A DNA stretch of 64,000 bases from contig NZ_CAMJOS010000003.1 in the NCBI RefSeq assembly GCF_946407605.1, positions 62,001-126,000 of the forward strand, in the 5' to 3' direction. The notes beneath the pieces were generated by a model. It did no database searches. It saw only the letters and a program-made list of their open reading frames with translations, and was not told the origin of the DNA. A program made the translations under genes and the position numbers. Below, in pieces: positions 50,504 through 60,700 of the stretch (the stretch's first letter is position 1; every line of letters starts with the position of its first letter). The DNA is from an uncultured Prevotella sp. Lineage in GTDB: Bacteria > Bacteroidota > Bacteroidia > Bacteroidales > Bacteroidaceae.

Positions 50504-53500
50504 TTACTTTATCTTCTTTTTCAATTCTTCTGTTTGTTTTTCAATTTTATCCTTAATACCATTAGCTACTTCAGGAATCTTCATCTTCTCTTCTTTACCT
50601 TCAAAGACAGTTGGTAGGTCAACATCGTATGTGTTGTGTCCAAAAGCATTGCGAGTACTCTGAAGATTTCTCTTCTCATCTTCGTCAAGAATGCCGTCTT
50701 TGCCTGCTGCAAGTATCTCTAAGAGGCTTAGGAAATTATTGCGCTTTGGATGTTTCTTCCCTTTTTTGTCTACATAACAGAACCATTCTTCGTTGGCATT
50801 GGCATCATCTTCAAGTTCGGGCTTGAGTTTGTATGCCTCGCTCTCGATGATATATACCTGACGGAACACCTCGCTACGATTGGTGTCGTAGTAAGACAAC
50901 TCGTTTTCTATTTCTGCCCTAAGGAAAAGTTCATCAGGCAGGCGAGACAAAAGGGACTCCAGTCGCTGATGATCACTAGCGAACTTATAGAATTGTCCAT
51001 AGTTCTTCATCTTCATACCCTCTTGTCTAATGGTTTTCCTGATGATTTCTTTTTCTATTTCTCCTTCCTCATTTTTCTTCTTTTTCTCAATAATGACATT
51101 CCAATCAAAGTCAATGGGTTTGTCAAGCAGAGAATCAGTCATGACATATTTAAGACAGAAGTCTTTGGTGAAGTCTTCGTTCTGACTTTTAGCTTTGAGT
51201 ATTTCACGCGCCATGATGAGCATCAGCATATCTTGTGTCTTGAAGCGTCGAATGGTACGCTCATTGTCGTAGACTTTCTTCAGCTGACGCAGCAACTTGG
51301 CTGTAGTGGTTGTCCTCATCGTATTGATTTCCTGTTGAACAGCCTTGTTTACTTCCTCAAAAACATTCAGCTGTCGTTCATGGTTCTTATAACGTCTGTC
51401 GTTTTCCTTCTTCAGCTTCTTTTTCAGCTTCAGTTCAAATTTGAATTGTTGCCTCTCTCTCCAATTGCTGATGTCTTTTTCTACATATTTTGCAATGTCT
51501 ATCAAAGCCTGCTTGCGTAAGCCCCTAATTTCTTCAATAGTGAAGGCGGGAGTCGTTGTCTGGTTCGTATGCGGAATTTGTTGACCATAAAGTTTCTTGA
51601 AGATGCGATAGACATGGCGATATGGACTCGGCTCTCCGTCAATAGCTGTGGTATTATAGAAAGACTGAGAATGGTCACGCTCAACATTTTGGAAGTAAAT
51701 TTTCATAAGAAATGATACGTTATTCGCCAGATTCTTATCTGCAACAGGGCTTTGAGCCATTTCCATTTCTTTGCGCAAGTTAGGATTGTCTATCTCCATT
51801 AAGAGATTGAAGATGGATTCCGTGAAGATTCCATTTGGTAATTGAAGTGGTTGTTCCAAATAGCGGGTGGCCAACTTCTTCATGGCATCCTCATCTGCAT
51901 TCTTCCATCTCGATCTATTGGCATGCAAAAATGGGATGTATAAAGCAGTGCCTTTTGCTTTATGCTTTTTGAGGAATGATATCATATAATCGATATGATT
52001 AAGTTCCTCCTCCAAATATATCTCATAGAACTCCTCAACAGAGGAAGGTTCTTCGTCAAGGACATTAAGCAAGAAGGGATGATGCAGGTCGGCATCGTAG
52101 TCGTCATCGTTTTCGGGAAGAATATTCGCTTTCAAAAAGATCTCCCTTAACTTTGTACAATTAACTTCAGAATCTCTGCTCCCTCCAAAACTTTGACCAA
52201 GCAAAGTAAGGGCGGTCTGCATAGCAACAAAGTTCTGACCGGTAAGTTTCATTCTTGTCTTAGTCTCGTCTGTCAGCCATTCCATAATGTCGCGGGCCAA
52301 TAACTGACCTAAAGAACCAGTCTGAATGGTAGCCCTCATCTTATCAAATTTGTTCTCCTTGCTGCCAATCTTCTTTTTCTTGTCGATGAAGTTGTTGAGC
52401 GCCTTTTGTTTTCTTTCTTTTCGTTCCTCAAGACGACAAAGAGCAGACTGTTCCATGCGGTGGCAGTTGTCAACAGAGATTCCTAAAAGATATTTCTTGA
52501 GCTTGTCTGGGATGTCAGTGAGTCGTAGACAATAGGGCTCAGCACTTAACATTTTTGCAAGTTTTTCCCAATTGTCTTTTTCGTCTTTGCCAGCTACGGG
52601 TTTCAAGGTTCCCGAACTAACGTCTTGGAAGAACCTACACAGACTGTGATAATACTTCTTTATAATATTCTCAGCCTCAATAATGTCCTTACCTTGTTTT
52701 GCCAACAAATACTGATAAAATAGCAAACCAGGAAGTTCGTACAGGCTCAATAATGCTTGTGGAGGCAACAAAGGCTCGCTTTGATTCGTTTGTTTCCCCT
52801 CCTGTAAAGGCTTCTTTGTTGGCAAATAAGGAATAAACATTTTCTTGTTGTCCAAATCGCCATAATGTTTCTTGGAATCTCCTGTAGCCTTCCATCCTTC
52901 CCATCGCAGTCCGATGGAATGACTCTTTTCGTCAATGGCATACTGAGCATACTGTTCGGTGACATAAGGCGCTTGTCCGGCTTCATCAGGTTTCTTCTTG
53001 GTGAGTCCTTCCTCTACATATTTCTTGTCATAGAGATCTGCCCATTTCTCATTCTTCTTGGCCTGGACTTCCTGAATGCGTCCAAATCCATGCAATTCTT
53101 TCTGAAGAATACGAAGACGTTCTTCGTTATCAACACTGTAAGTTTTGTCGTGTTGATAGAAAGCAAATCGGTATTTACCCAGATTCAGTTGAAAGCGAAT
53201 GTCATTAAAGAGACCTTGATAATCAATGTATCTTAAAGCCATTTGTGGGAAACGATCCTCCCAGCGAACAAAAGTGCTGCGAGGTGTGTCCTTTTCTGTA
53301 GCCATTTCCTCCTCGTTATCGGTATTTTCTTCTGTGTCTATAGCTTCCTTCCTGTGTTCTTTTTCCCATTGTACAGTGGAGTCATCTTTGAATTCATCTC
53401 TGGCCTCTTTACAGAATACCTCATATAGAGGCTTGGGACATTTGCGCAATTCGTTAATCATGTCAAGTGCAAGTGCTGTGTCCGTCATTTCGCTATCCAA

Positions 53501-54460
53501 TTTTGTCTTTGTCATACGGATGCGATTCATGCACATGATTTCTTTCAGATAAAGAAGTTGCTGGTCTGCATGTTCGCCCTCGAACTTAATCTTTTTAGTA
53601 AATCCAACTTCCTCCATCAAGTCAAAGGAAACCTTTTTCTCAAGAAATAGGCAGAGGAAGTAGATGATAGCAGTATCTGACATCCCCTTTTCATCATCCA
53701 TCATGTATGCCTGATATTCAGGGTTACGAACAAATCTTACAGCTTTTTTTTCAAAAACCTTGGTGCTTGGATTGTATTTTATACCTCTTTTCTTTTTTTC
53801 GCTAATTTTAGGATTGAAATAAAAGTCAGAAGTCTTCTTGTATTCATTATCACCTGGCTTTATTACTTGAGTATAATCTTCTGGTATGCGCATAGCTGAT
53901 AACACCTCATTGCTTTCATGGTCGAGTGCTTCGTTTGACTTAAACAACTGGCAGGTATTCTCATAGAGATATTGCAATTTCTTTCCTATAGCCGTTCTTA
54001 ACTCAAATTGCCTCTTTTCCTCTTCAGGAGTGTTATAAGGATGGTAATGTGTATAGTAATTACGAAGCATTGCCATACAACCAGTGAAATCGGCCATCAC
54101 TTCGAGAAGCTTATTAAGCTGTACGCTCTTCTTTGTTTCATCTTCCAACTTCATCCTTTTAAAGAATGGGAAATGACGATAAAGCCTTTTCTGCAAGTTA
54201 ACCTTTTGGATATTGTCAAGCTGGGCAATTGCTTTACGATGATTCTTATTAAAAGCATCGTCAATGTCATTCTCATTGAATAGTTGCATACCTATAGCCT
54301 GCATAATGACATTAATAGTAACTGTCATGTTGTGACGAGCCAGATTGGCGTAAGCACCAATGACGTGACGTTTGCACTCAGGTTGTTGGTCATAAGGAAT
54401 GTTGTAATCAACATCCACCAAATGGAAATGTACATTTGTACGGTTTTGTTTGTTTGCCAT
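50504..54460 (-). CDS. cas13b: Cas13b, type VI-B CRISPR RNA-guided RNase
   Basis: 1318 aa, longer than most Cas13b proteins (about 1,050-1,230). Two HEPN RxxxxH motifs at the two ends: RNYYTH (133-138) and RNAFGH (1270-1275), the Cas13b arrangement (Cas13a/c/d have other positions). The middle is Lys/Glu-rich, with an acidic low-complexity insert near 385-400. Cas13b binds a crRNA with the repeat at the 3' end, cleaves target RNA and, once activated, other RNA; it can also process its own pre-crRNA. Start 21 nt after the stop of the 575-aa gene. It is co-directional with both arrays. No cas1/cas2 in the window, as usual for VI-B. Confidence 0.96.
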   Translation of the reverse strand: MANKQNRTNVHFHLVDVDYNIPYDQQPECKRHVIGAYANLARHNMTVTINVIMQAIGMQLFNENDIDDAFNKNHRKAIAQLDNIQKVNLQKRLYRHFPFFKRMKLEDETKKSVQLNKLLEVMADFTGCMAMLRNYYTHYHPYNTPEEEKRQFELRTAIGKKLQYLYENTCQLFKSNEALDHESNEVLSAMRIPEDYTQVIKPGDNEYKKTSDFYFNPKISEKKKRGIKYNPSTKVFEKKAVRFVRNPEYQAYMMDDEKGMSDTAIIYFLCLFLEKKVSFDLMEEVGFTKKIKFEGEHADQQLLYLKEIMCMNRIRMTKTKLDSEMTDTALALDMINELRKCPKPLYEVFCKEARDEFKDDSTVQWEKEHRKEAIDTEENTDNEEEMATEKDTPRSTFVRWEDRFPQMALRYIDYQGLFNDIRFQLNLGKYRFAFYQHDKTYSVDNEERLRILQKELHGFGRIQEVQAKKNEKWADLYDKKYVEEGLTKKKPDEAGQAPYVTEQYAQYAIDEKSHSIGLRWEGWKATGDSKKHYGDLDNKKMFIPYLPTKKPLQEGKQTNQSEPLLPPQALLSLYELPGLLFYQYLLAKQGKDIIEAENIIKKYYHSLCRFFQDVSSGTLKPVAGKDEKDNWEKLAKMLSAEPYCLRLTDIPDKLKKYLLGISVDNCHRMEQSALCRLEERKERKQKALNNFIDKKKKIGSKENKFDKMRATIQTGSLGQLLARDIMEWLTDETKTRMKLTGQNFVAMQTALTLLGQSFGGSRDSEVNCTKLREIFLKANILPENDDDYDADLHHPFLLNVLDEEPSSVEEFYEIYLEEELNHIDYMISFLKKHKAKGTALYIPFLHANRSRWKNADEDAMKKLATRYLEQPLQLPNGIFTESIFNLLMEIDNPNLRKEMEMAQSPVADKNLANNVSFLMKIYFQNVERDHSQSFYNTTAIDGEPSPYRHVYRIFKKLYGQQIPHTNQTTTPAFTIEEIRGLRKQALIDIAKYVEKDISNWRERQQFKFELKLKKKLKKENDRRYKNHERQLNVFEEVNKAVQQEINTMRTTTTAKLLRQLKKVYDNERTIRRFKTQDMLMLIMAREILKAKSQNEDFTKDFCLKYVMTDSLLDKPIDFDWNVIIEKKKKNEEGEIEKEIIRKTIRQEGMKMKNYGQFYKFASDHQRLESLLSRLPDELFLRAEIENELSYYDTNRSEVFRQVYIIESEAYKLKPELEDDANANEEWFCYVDKKGKKHPKRNNFLSLLEILAAGKDGILDEDEKRNLQSTRNAFGHNTYDVDLPTVFEGKEEKMKIPEVANGIKDKIEKQTEELKKKIK

Positions 54461-54481
54461 AGTCGAATAATAGTTATATAG

Positions 54482-56209
54482 TTAGTTCTTCTCTTTTTGG
54501 AACCATAATAAAAAGTCTTTCCGCATGAGCGTGATAAGCAGGATTGTGACAAATAAACCTATTCCAAGAGAAATCCAAATGGATAACATATCTTTGTCTT
54601 CTTCTTGTTTTAATAATTCATAAGCAGCCTGCATTACTTGCGCAATGGTAAGAATCGCGACAATCCAGTTTAGTATATGTTGTCTCCGCTCTGCTTCATC
54701 TTGTTCTTCTTTGAGATGTTTGGCATCCTCAGCTTCTTTAGCTTTTATTCGTTCAATTTCGTCTTGATGTCTTTTTGCTTCCTCTTCTTGAAGTTTACGT
54801 TGCTTTTCCATAAGTTGCTGCATCCGTCTGTCTGTCGTAAGCTTTAGCAATTCCACCTTCTCATCAATTTCATTGAAAGTCTCAGGAATGTGTAGGTTCC
54901 TGCAGCAATGCTGGTAGAACTGGCTGTGATGGGTATAGACAGAAACATCGGTATAATAGCAGTTAACTTTAATCTTACGGATAAGATTAATCAAGTCCCA
55001 AAGTCCTTTGTCCGTATTATCATTGATTGCATCGTATTCCGTTAGTTTTCGGTCGATGCTCAAGAGGGTATATCGCTGAATAAGTACTAATAAATAGATT
55101 AGCAAATATTGGCGATTGAACATATTCTGCAGGCCGCCGACAAACTCCTTGTTGATGTCTTTTGCTATGCAAACCATAGCAGTCCCTTCTATAGCTGATG
55201 AAAAATAAATGTTCTGATATGTCTGCAACAACGAGCCGCTTCGCACCATATCGTCGAAGTTTAATAAATACTTGCTGTTAACGACTCTCGATAAACGAAG
55301 TGCAATCGGTATAATATCTTCAGTGGTTAACTCCCTGTCTGGAGATATCGTATCGTCAAGAGAGCAGAACGTGTAAACGTGCATTCTTTCCTTGTTAAAG
55401 TATTTTACAGGAGAATCCGGCCTGAAAGTATTAAGTAGAAAATTTGTGAAGAAATTCAGATCCCAGTTAATGCTGGCGTCGTTGATGTTCTGTTTTTCAT
55501 CGATAAGTTGCTTATAGCCATCTATTGACAGATATTGAGTGACGGTATTCATAATCTCCCCATCTGACAACGACTTTTGAGTTTCAGGAGAAGGACAGAC
55601 AATTCTGTAATTCATGGTTCGCTTGTCTTTCGTTGTCTTTTCCTTTCCATTTGGCAATTTTTCTCTCTTAATGACAACATTTGCAATCTCATTTCTCTTA
55701 TGCAGACAATAATTAAATTGCTGCAAGTCCTGAACGCTGCAACCATCTCCTAACTCGACACACAGAGTCATCATGCCAATCTTTGCTGATGGCGAGATAA
55801 ATAGGTGGGGAGCATAATTCTTATCATTGAGAAATCTAAAAGGTATGGCTTTATGAGAATTCATACCAGGATTCTCCTGTTCAATGATAGCAACTTGTCG
55901 CTTTCCAAGTATCCTGTCGAAGAAGAATTCACTTTTACTGCCTTCATCTTTTGTATTCAGCTGATAAATCTTTAGTCTGTTTGTTAAAGGTTTTTCAGCA
56001 TTCTTATTCGCCCCCTCTTCTTTTTTGAAGAGTTCTATAATGTACGGATACAGAATGTCCTCACTGTACAAATCTTCTTGTATGGGTTGCCAACGGGAAA
56101 TTTTTTCATGTATTTCATCCCATATTCCATCATAGAAGAACGGCACAATAAAAAATGTATAAGCTTTGGACTTAAACAATTGCGTTTTTTTTGTTTGATT
56201 ATTTTCCAT
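54482..56209 (-). CDS. Putative Cas13b-linked membrane protein with two C-terminal helices
   Basis: 575 aa. Residues 1-~440 are soluble alpha/beta without recognised domain. Residues ~460-510 form a highly charged helix (Glu/Lys/Gln/Arg heptads), then two membrane helices (512-533, 541-562) with a 7-residue loop and a basic 13-residue tail. The long helix and two closely spaced helices recall CorA-type pores, but the GMN motif of CorA is missing. It is too large and different for Csx27 or Csx28 (about 200 aa). 21 nt before cas13b and 60 nt after the 21-aa ORF. It may be a membrane effector or regulator of Cas13b immunity; this is inference from context. Confidence 0.75.
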   Translation of the reverse strand: MENNQTKKTQLFKSKAYTFFIVPFFYDGIWDEIHEKISRWQPIQEDLYSEDILYPYIIELFKKEEGANKNAEKPLTNRLKIYQLNTKDEGSKSEFFFDRILGKRQVAIIEQENPGMNSHKAIPFRFLNDKNYAPHLFISPSAKIGMMTLCVELGDGCSVQDLQQFNYCLHKRNEIANVVIKREKLPNGKEKTTKDKRTMNYRIVCPSPETQKSLSDGEIMNTVTQYLSIDGYKQLIDEKQNINDASINWDLNFFTNFLLNTFRPDSPVKYFNKERMHVYTFCSLDDTISPDRELTTEDIIPIALRLSRVVNSKYLLNFDDMVRSGSLLQTYQNIYFSSAIEGTAMVCIAKDINKEFVGGLQNMFNRQYLLIYLLVLIQRYTLLSIDRKLTEYDAINDNTDKGLWDLINLIRKIKVNCYYTDVSVYTHHSQFYQHCCRNLHIPETFNEIDEKVELLKLTTDRRMQQLMEKQRKLQEEEAKRHQDEIERIKAKEAEDAKHLKEEQDEAERRQHILNWIVAILTIAQVMQAAYELLKQEEDKDMLSIWISLGIGLFVTILLITLMRKDFLLWFQKEKN

Positions 56210-56269
56210 ATTATTCGTAGTTTTTGGTTTACAATTCTTTCTTACTGTTTATTCATAGAGACTGTCAGT

Positions 56270-56335
56270 TCATACAATAAAAAGCAGTAAAGCAACGCAA
56301 AGCAATGCTAATGGGATAGTAACTTTTAGTTTCAT
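56270..56335 (-). CDS. 21-aa hydrophobic peptide ORF
   Basis: From the ATG at 56333-56335 the minus strand reads MKLKVTIPLALLCVALLLF plus IV, then TGA. Charged start plus a single helix is the form of a bacterial membrane micropeptide. It lies 23 nt after the stop of the 364-aa gene and 60 nt before the 575-aa gene, in the same orientation. Translation is unproven; a Leu/Val-rich run can also arise by chance. Confidence 0.4.
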   Translation of the reverse strand: MKLKVTIPLALLCVALLLFIV

Positions 56336-56358
56336 ATATTTTTTTTTGTGATGAGGAA

Positions 56359-57453
56359 TCATTTTGTCAACCTGTTTCTAATGCTTATACACTTCTCCAT
56401 CCGTTGACCATTCACAGCATAGAGGTAGACGCTGTGATCTGTCATATTGGAGAGTGATTTAGAGAACTCACGAAGGGTGGAGACCGTCTGCTCGATAGCC
56501 TTCAGGGGTGGGGTGGAGGTGCCGTTGAGACTGTTCTCCGTGAAGAGAGCTAAGGGAAGAAGTGTCTGGCGGGCTGTGCCTTTGTCTTCATTGAAAGCAG
56601 CCAGTTTATGACCTGCCTCTACCAAGTAGTAATTAGAGATGATAAGGCGGTTGTGGAGCTTATTGTAGATGGCACAATCGGGGGTGACACCCAACACTTC
56701 CATCATGATTGGATAGTCACGATGCAACTGTGTCTTGATACGATTCAGTTTAGTGGCAATCTCGTCAAAAGTGTAGGAGGCGTGTTTGCTCTTGTCATCG
56801 AAAACGACAGTGACATGATAGTCTCCACCAAGGAATGTCTTCGGTAGCAGTTCGTCTAGAATCTCTCGAATGTTTGCCAAACCATCGCCTGCATTGGGAT
56901 GACGGAAGGCAAAAAGGTATCGGTCGGTCAACAGTAAGGCATTTGAAGGAAGGGTCTCAACACTATCTAACACTGAGTCCCATCCTCTACCTAATTTCTC
57001 TCGCTCGTTTGAGATATGGATGTCGTTAACGTCTATCAATGGCGAGATATCCACGTTATCTCCACTTAAACACATGACACCATACGACTTCTGAATACGC
57101 TCTGCCCCAGAAACAGGAATGTTGAGAATGAATAGGGAAGATGGCTGCTGGAGAACAGAAGAAGGGTCGTCGGCAATATGATCAATATAAGATGTCATGC
57201 TGCCATCAATGGTGATCTTGTTCTCCTTTTGGAAAGCCTGGAGCCTGGAGTATTTGGATGTATGTGCTGTTGTGAAAACCTTCTTTTGCTGTTGGAGTAA
57301 CTTATAGACCTTGGAATAGGCAGCATCCAGTTTGGCATTCTCCTGTTTCTTTTCTTCTGAAGTAGGAGGATACAAATGTCGTCGATACGGAGCATCTGCT
57401 ATCCAATCGACAATTTTGGCCAGTATTGATTCTTCAATGAATATCTTGAACAT
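56359..57453 (-). CDS. Hypothetical protein, first gene of the Cas13b operon
   Basis: 364 aa, soluble. A helical Lys/Gln-rich N-terminal third, then an alpha/beta segment (SSLFILNIPVSG, LPSNALLLTDRYLFAFRHP, DYHVTVVFDDKSKH). The LLLTDRYLF and following 'IREILDELLP' spacing is reminiscent of non-catalytic PLD-like or MIT-C-like domains seen in defence genes, but I cannot assign a family. A strong promoter lies immediately upstream. It is co-directional with the 21-aa ORF, 575-aa gene and cas13b without visible terminator, so it is probably co-transcribed with them. It could alternatively pair with the divergent ATPase genes. Confidence 0.65.
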   Translation of the reverse strand: MFKIFIEESILAKIVDWIADAPYRRHLYPPTSEEKKQENAKLDAAYSKVYKLLQQQKKVFTTAHTSKYSRLQAFQKENKITIDGSMTSYIDHIADDPSSVLQQPSSLFILNIPVSGAERIQKSYGVMCLSGDNVDISPLIDVNDIHISNEREKLGRGWDSVLDSVETLPSNALLLTDRYLFAFRHPNAGDGLANIREILDELLPKTFLGGDYHVTVVFDDKSKHASYTFDEIATKLNRIKTQLHRDYPIMMEVLGVTPDCAIYNKLHNRLIISNYYLVEAGHKLAAFNEDKGTARQTLLPLALFTENSLNGTSTPPLKAIEQTVSTLREFSKSLSNMTDHSVYLYAVNGQRMEKCISIRNRLTK

Positions 57454-57475
57454 GTTTCTTAAGTTTTAGGCGGGG

Positions 57476-57506
57476 CAAATATACAAATAAATCTTGAATG
57501 TCGCAA
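57476..57506 (-). promoter_or_regulatory. Promoter of the putative 364-aa/575-aa/cas13b operon
   Basis: Minus strand TTG (57504-57506), N20, TATATTTG (57476-57483); transcription from about 57469, ~16 nt before the ATG. The only strong promoter found upstream of cas13b. Confidence 0.7.
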
Positions 57507-57585
57507 TTATTTTTAAATAAATATGTTGATAATCCCGCAATAATCCGTACCTCAAAGCAAGCTACGTAAAATTATAGACCATTTA

Positions 57586-57617
57586 TTTGGAGAGTTGAAA
57601 AATGTTTCTTACCTTTG
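57586..57617 (+). promoter_or_regulatory. Promoter of the ATPase operon
   Basis: TTTG (57586-57589), N20, TACCTTTG (57610-57617). It gives a leader of ~130 nt with two very short ORFs (13 codons from ATG 57647; 19 codons from ATG 57707, overlapping the main start), which could modulate translation. Divergent from the cas13b operon promoter. Confidence 0.7.
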
Positions 57618-57752
57618 CACTATCTATAAATAGAACTAATAACAAATATGGATGTAATCTATTTTTGTATGTTGCATCGAATTGTTTAGGACTCTTGTCT
57701 TGAATATGACAGAAATGGATCCACCTATTATTAATAAACAAAAAGCGTTATC

Positions 57753-60700
57753 ATGGAACAGATAGAAAAAGAACTGCTTTTGGAATCTATAAGTAAAGGA
57801 GACTGCGTCTCTTTGGTGATGATGGATGGTAAGCATTATGAAGGAGAAATTCTCCTTATAAATACAGATAAAATAGGCTTACGCACCCTTGATGGGCGAA
57901 CAGTTATACAAAAAACAGATGATATTGATACCTTTGAACAGATGGGGTCGCAACCAAGTGATGATCAAAATGAACAGAATCTTGATGAATCTGTTCTTGT
58001 GGAGGAAGACTTGGGCGCAAATACAAAAATAACACCTGAAACTCCAACCATCTTTCATCCGGAAATTCGTCTTCCAAAGATTGTCGGGAAGTTGAATTTT
58101 GATGAAGATAAAAAGGACAAAAGTGTGAAATATGGAAAGTTTCCACCTGATAGTTGTCAGATTAATAAGCTCATAAAAGATAAATTGTCTGATGGCAGGA
58201 TATTAGGTGGCTTCATTAAAGATGTGGAAGGAGGTGAAGATATCTATTTTGAAATGAAAGATGTTATGGATGAAAATCTTGTCCATGAGATTTTACGACA
58301 TAAAGATCACCAGTCAAAAAACTTTGCAATTAAACTGAATTATTTTATTGTTGCCAATCCCTCCAAGAGAGAGCAGCGAAAAGCCATTTGTGTCCATAGG
58401 CTTCCAATAGCTGACTTCATAGCAAGTTTGGAGGTTAATGATGAGAATGATAACTTGCTATTTGAATATATTAAGAAAAAAATTTCTAAACTTGTAGATG
58501 ACAATCAGACAGAGGATGCTTTGAAGATTGTAGATATTATATTTGATTATTTTGAGGAGAAAGATTTAGCACTAAACCTCATTAATTATTTAAAAAAGGT
58601 GCGCTATGAACTAATGGATGATTCTATTGACAAGGAAAAGTATATTAGTGCTTATTCTGACTATGTCGAAAACTGTATGCTTTTGACTGATATGGTAAAT
58701 TCCCAAAAGTGTAATTTGCTAAAAGGATTGGCAAGATATTTGGAAGAGAATCAGGGGAAGAAAGAAAAAATATTGGCGTATCTTACTCGTGCACAGGTGC
58801 TGAATCCGGGCGATTTTATGGTTAAACAGATGATACAACGAGTTATATCTGCTCAAGATCCTGTTTTCCATGACGTAAGAGATATTATACTTAGTACATC
58901 AGCTAGTTTTGATTATTCAGAATTAATTGATATTGACATTAAAACTTATCGGAATGATAGTCGACAAAATGGAAAAAAGATAGCTAAGGATACACTTTTG
59001 GAGCTTGCTCGTGATAAGCAGTTCGATTCTAGTGAAGAGAGTTGCGAGTATTATTTGAAGGTGCTATCTAAATTTTATCGTAAAGGACTTATAGAAGGCA
59101 ATGAAAAGGAATATAGAATAATAAAGGTAGAGTATGCAGTTCAAAAAGCTTATGATTCTTTAAACTACATCGTTAGAGAAAAAGAATCGGAAATGCGCAC
59201 TTATTTTGATGTGGGCAGAAGTTATATGGCAGCAGCATTGTCAATGGGGATTGATAATGTAGAATCCTTGTGTCGTCTTTTGGGTGAATATATTAAAGCT
59301 TTGTTTGTTATCTCAAAATGCGATTACCTCGAAGGTCGTTCTTGGAATGAACTTGTCCTTGAATATGCTTTTGGAGATGATGAGAAAAAGAAACGTCTTA
59401 TTTTGCAATTTCTAATTGATGTGGGGGCAGCCAACGAAATAGTATGGAATCAACTTCTTGAAATGGAAAATGGAATTGCTGATATTTTTAAGTTGTTCCA
59501 AAAAGGTCAGGTAGAAACAACCTATCACCTTATTAATCAAGTAGAGGGCGCAAATAGAAATGTTAAATTACTGGCTAAAAGATTTCTCCATGAAACGTTT
59601 GATGCAAGAAGGCTGAGTATACGTAAAGTTTGCGACCTTATCTCTAAACTAGAGATGACGAATTTGGATTCTAGGGAGATAGAAGTCGATCTCCTAAATG
59701 AGATATTGAAAGAAAACGATTCTGTCGTTTCGAAGAGCAACAAGGATGAAGTGCTCCAAAAGATGCTGAAGATCATGGGCTATTTGGAGAAATATGATTC
59801 ATTAACAACGACCGATCATATAAACATTCTTGAGAAATGTATCAATGATATAAAAGATATTATTAACTACTTGGAAAATACTGATAACTCTACTTATGTG
59901 GGCAAAGTAGTAATTCTTCCGATTGCTATTAATTGGAGAAAAGTATTTGAAAGTGCATTGGATGATAAGAAAAAAGAACTGCTACCCCGACTGTTAGTGG
60001 AACTTAATCCTATTTACTTGACACGTTCTGGCGCTGTAGATAGATGCTTTACAATTCAAATAACGAATAAAGGAGAACGTACAGCAAGCCGTTATCGGAT
60101 AAAATATACGATAACAGATGAAAATCAGAATAATGAACCAGAATCTAAGGAGATTGTTAGCGATAAACCTCTGATTGCCAGGGCTGGAAATAAAGAAACT
60201 CATAAAGTGACACTTCCAACTACCATGATGCAGTCACCTGTGGTAAATCTAAATATTGAAGTACAGGCTTTCTGTGACGATATTGCCATAGATGCTGTCA
60301 GATATCGTTTTACTGCAACAGATAGTCCTAATATCAATAATATTATTAATGACGAAACCATTATTTTGTGGAACTTTGGGAAACCGGCTATACCAGATAT
60401 AGGAAGACAAGTAACAGAGTCAAATATATTTTATGGCAGAAATGAAACAGTTGAGAAATTAGTTAGTCATTACTTGTCAGAAAAAAGAAGCTATACTTAT
60501 GTCCTATATGGACTGTCCAGAACGGGAAAGACTTCAATTTTAAACAAGTTGAAGCGTGAAATGCTTAGCAAAACAATCCAGAAAGACGGAAAGACCATGC
60601 AATTGGCACCTTTGCCTATTTGTCTGGATATTGATTTGGATAAAGACGATTCGTATATTTGGCGTTCTATTATTGAGACGCAAATATGTGAAGAATATGA

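Noticed and set aside
54482..56209. Identification as Csx27 or Csx28
   Set aside because: Length is 575 aa rather than about 200, the membrane helices are at the C-terminus, and there is no HEPN RxxxxH motif as in Csx28.
54482..56209. Genuine CorA magnesium channel
   Set aside because: The GMN motif expected at the end of the first membrane helix is absent.
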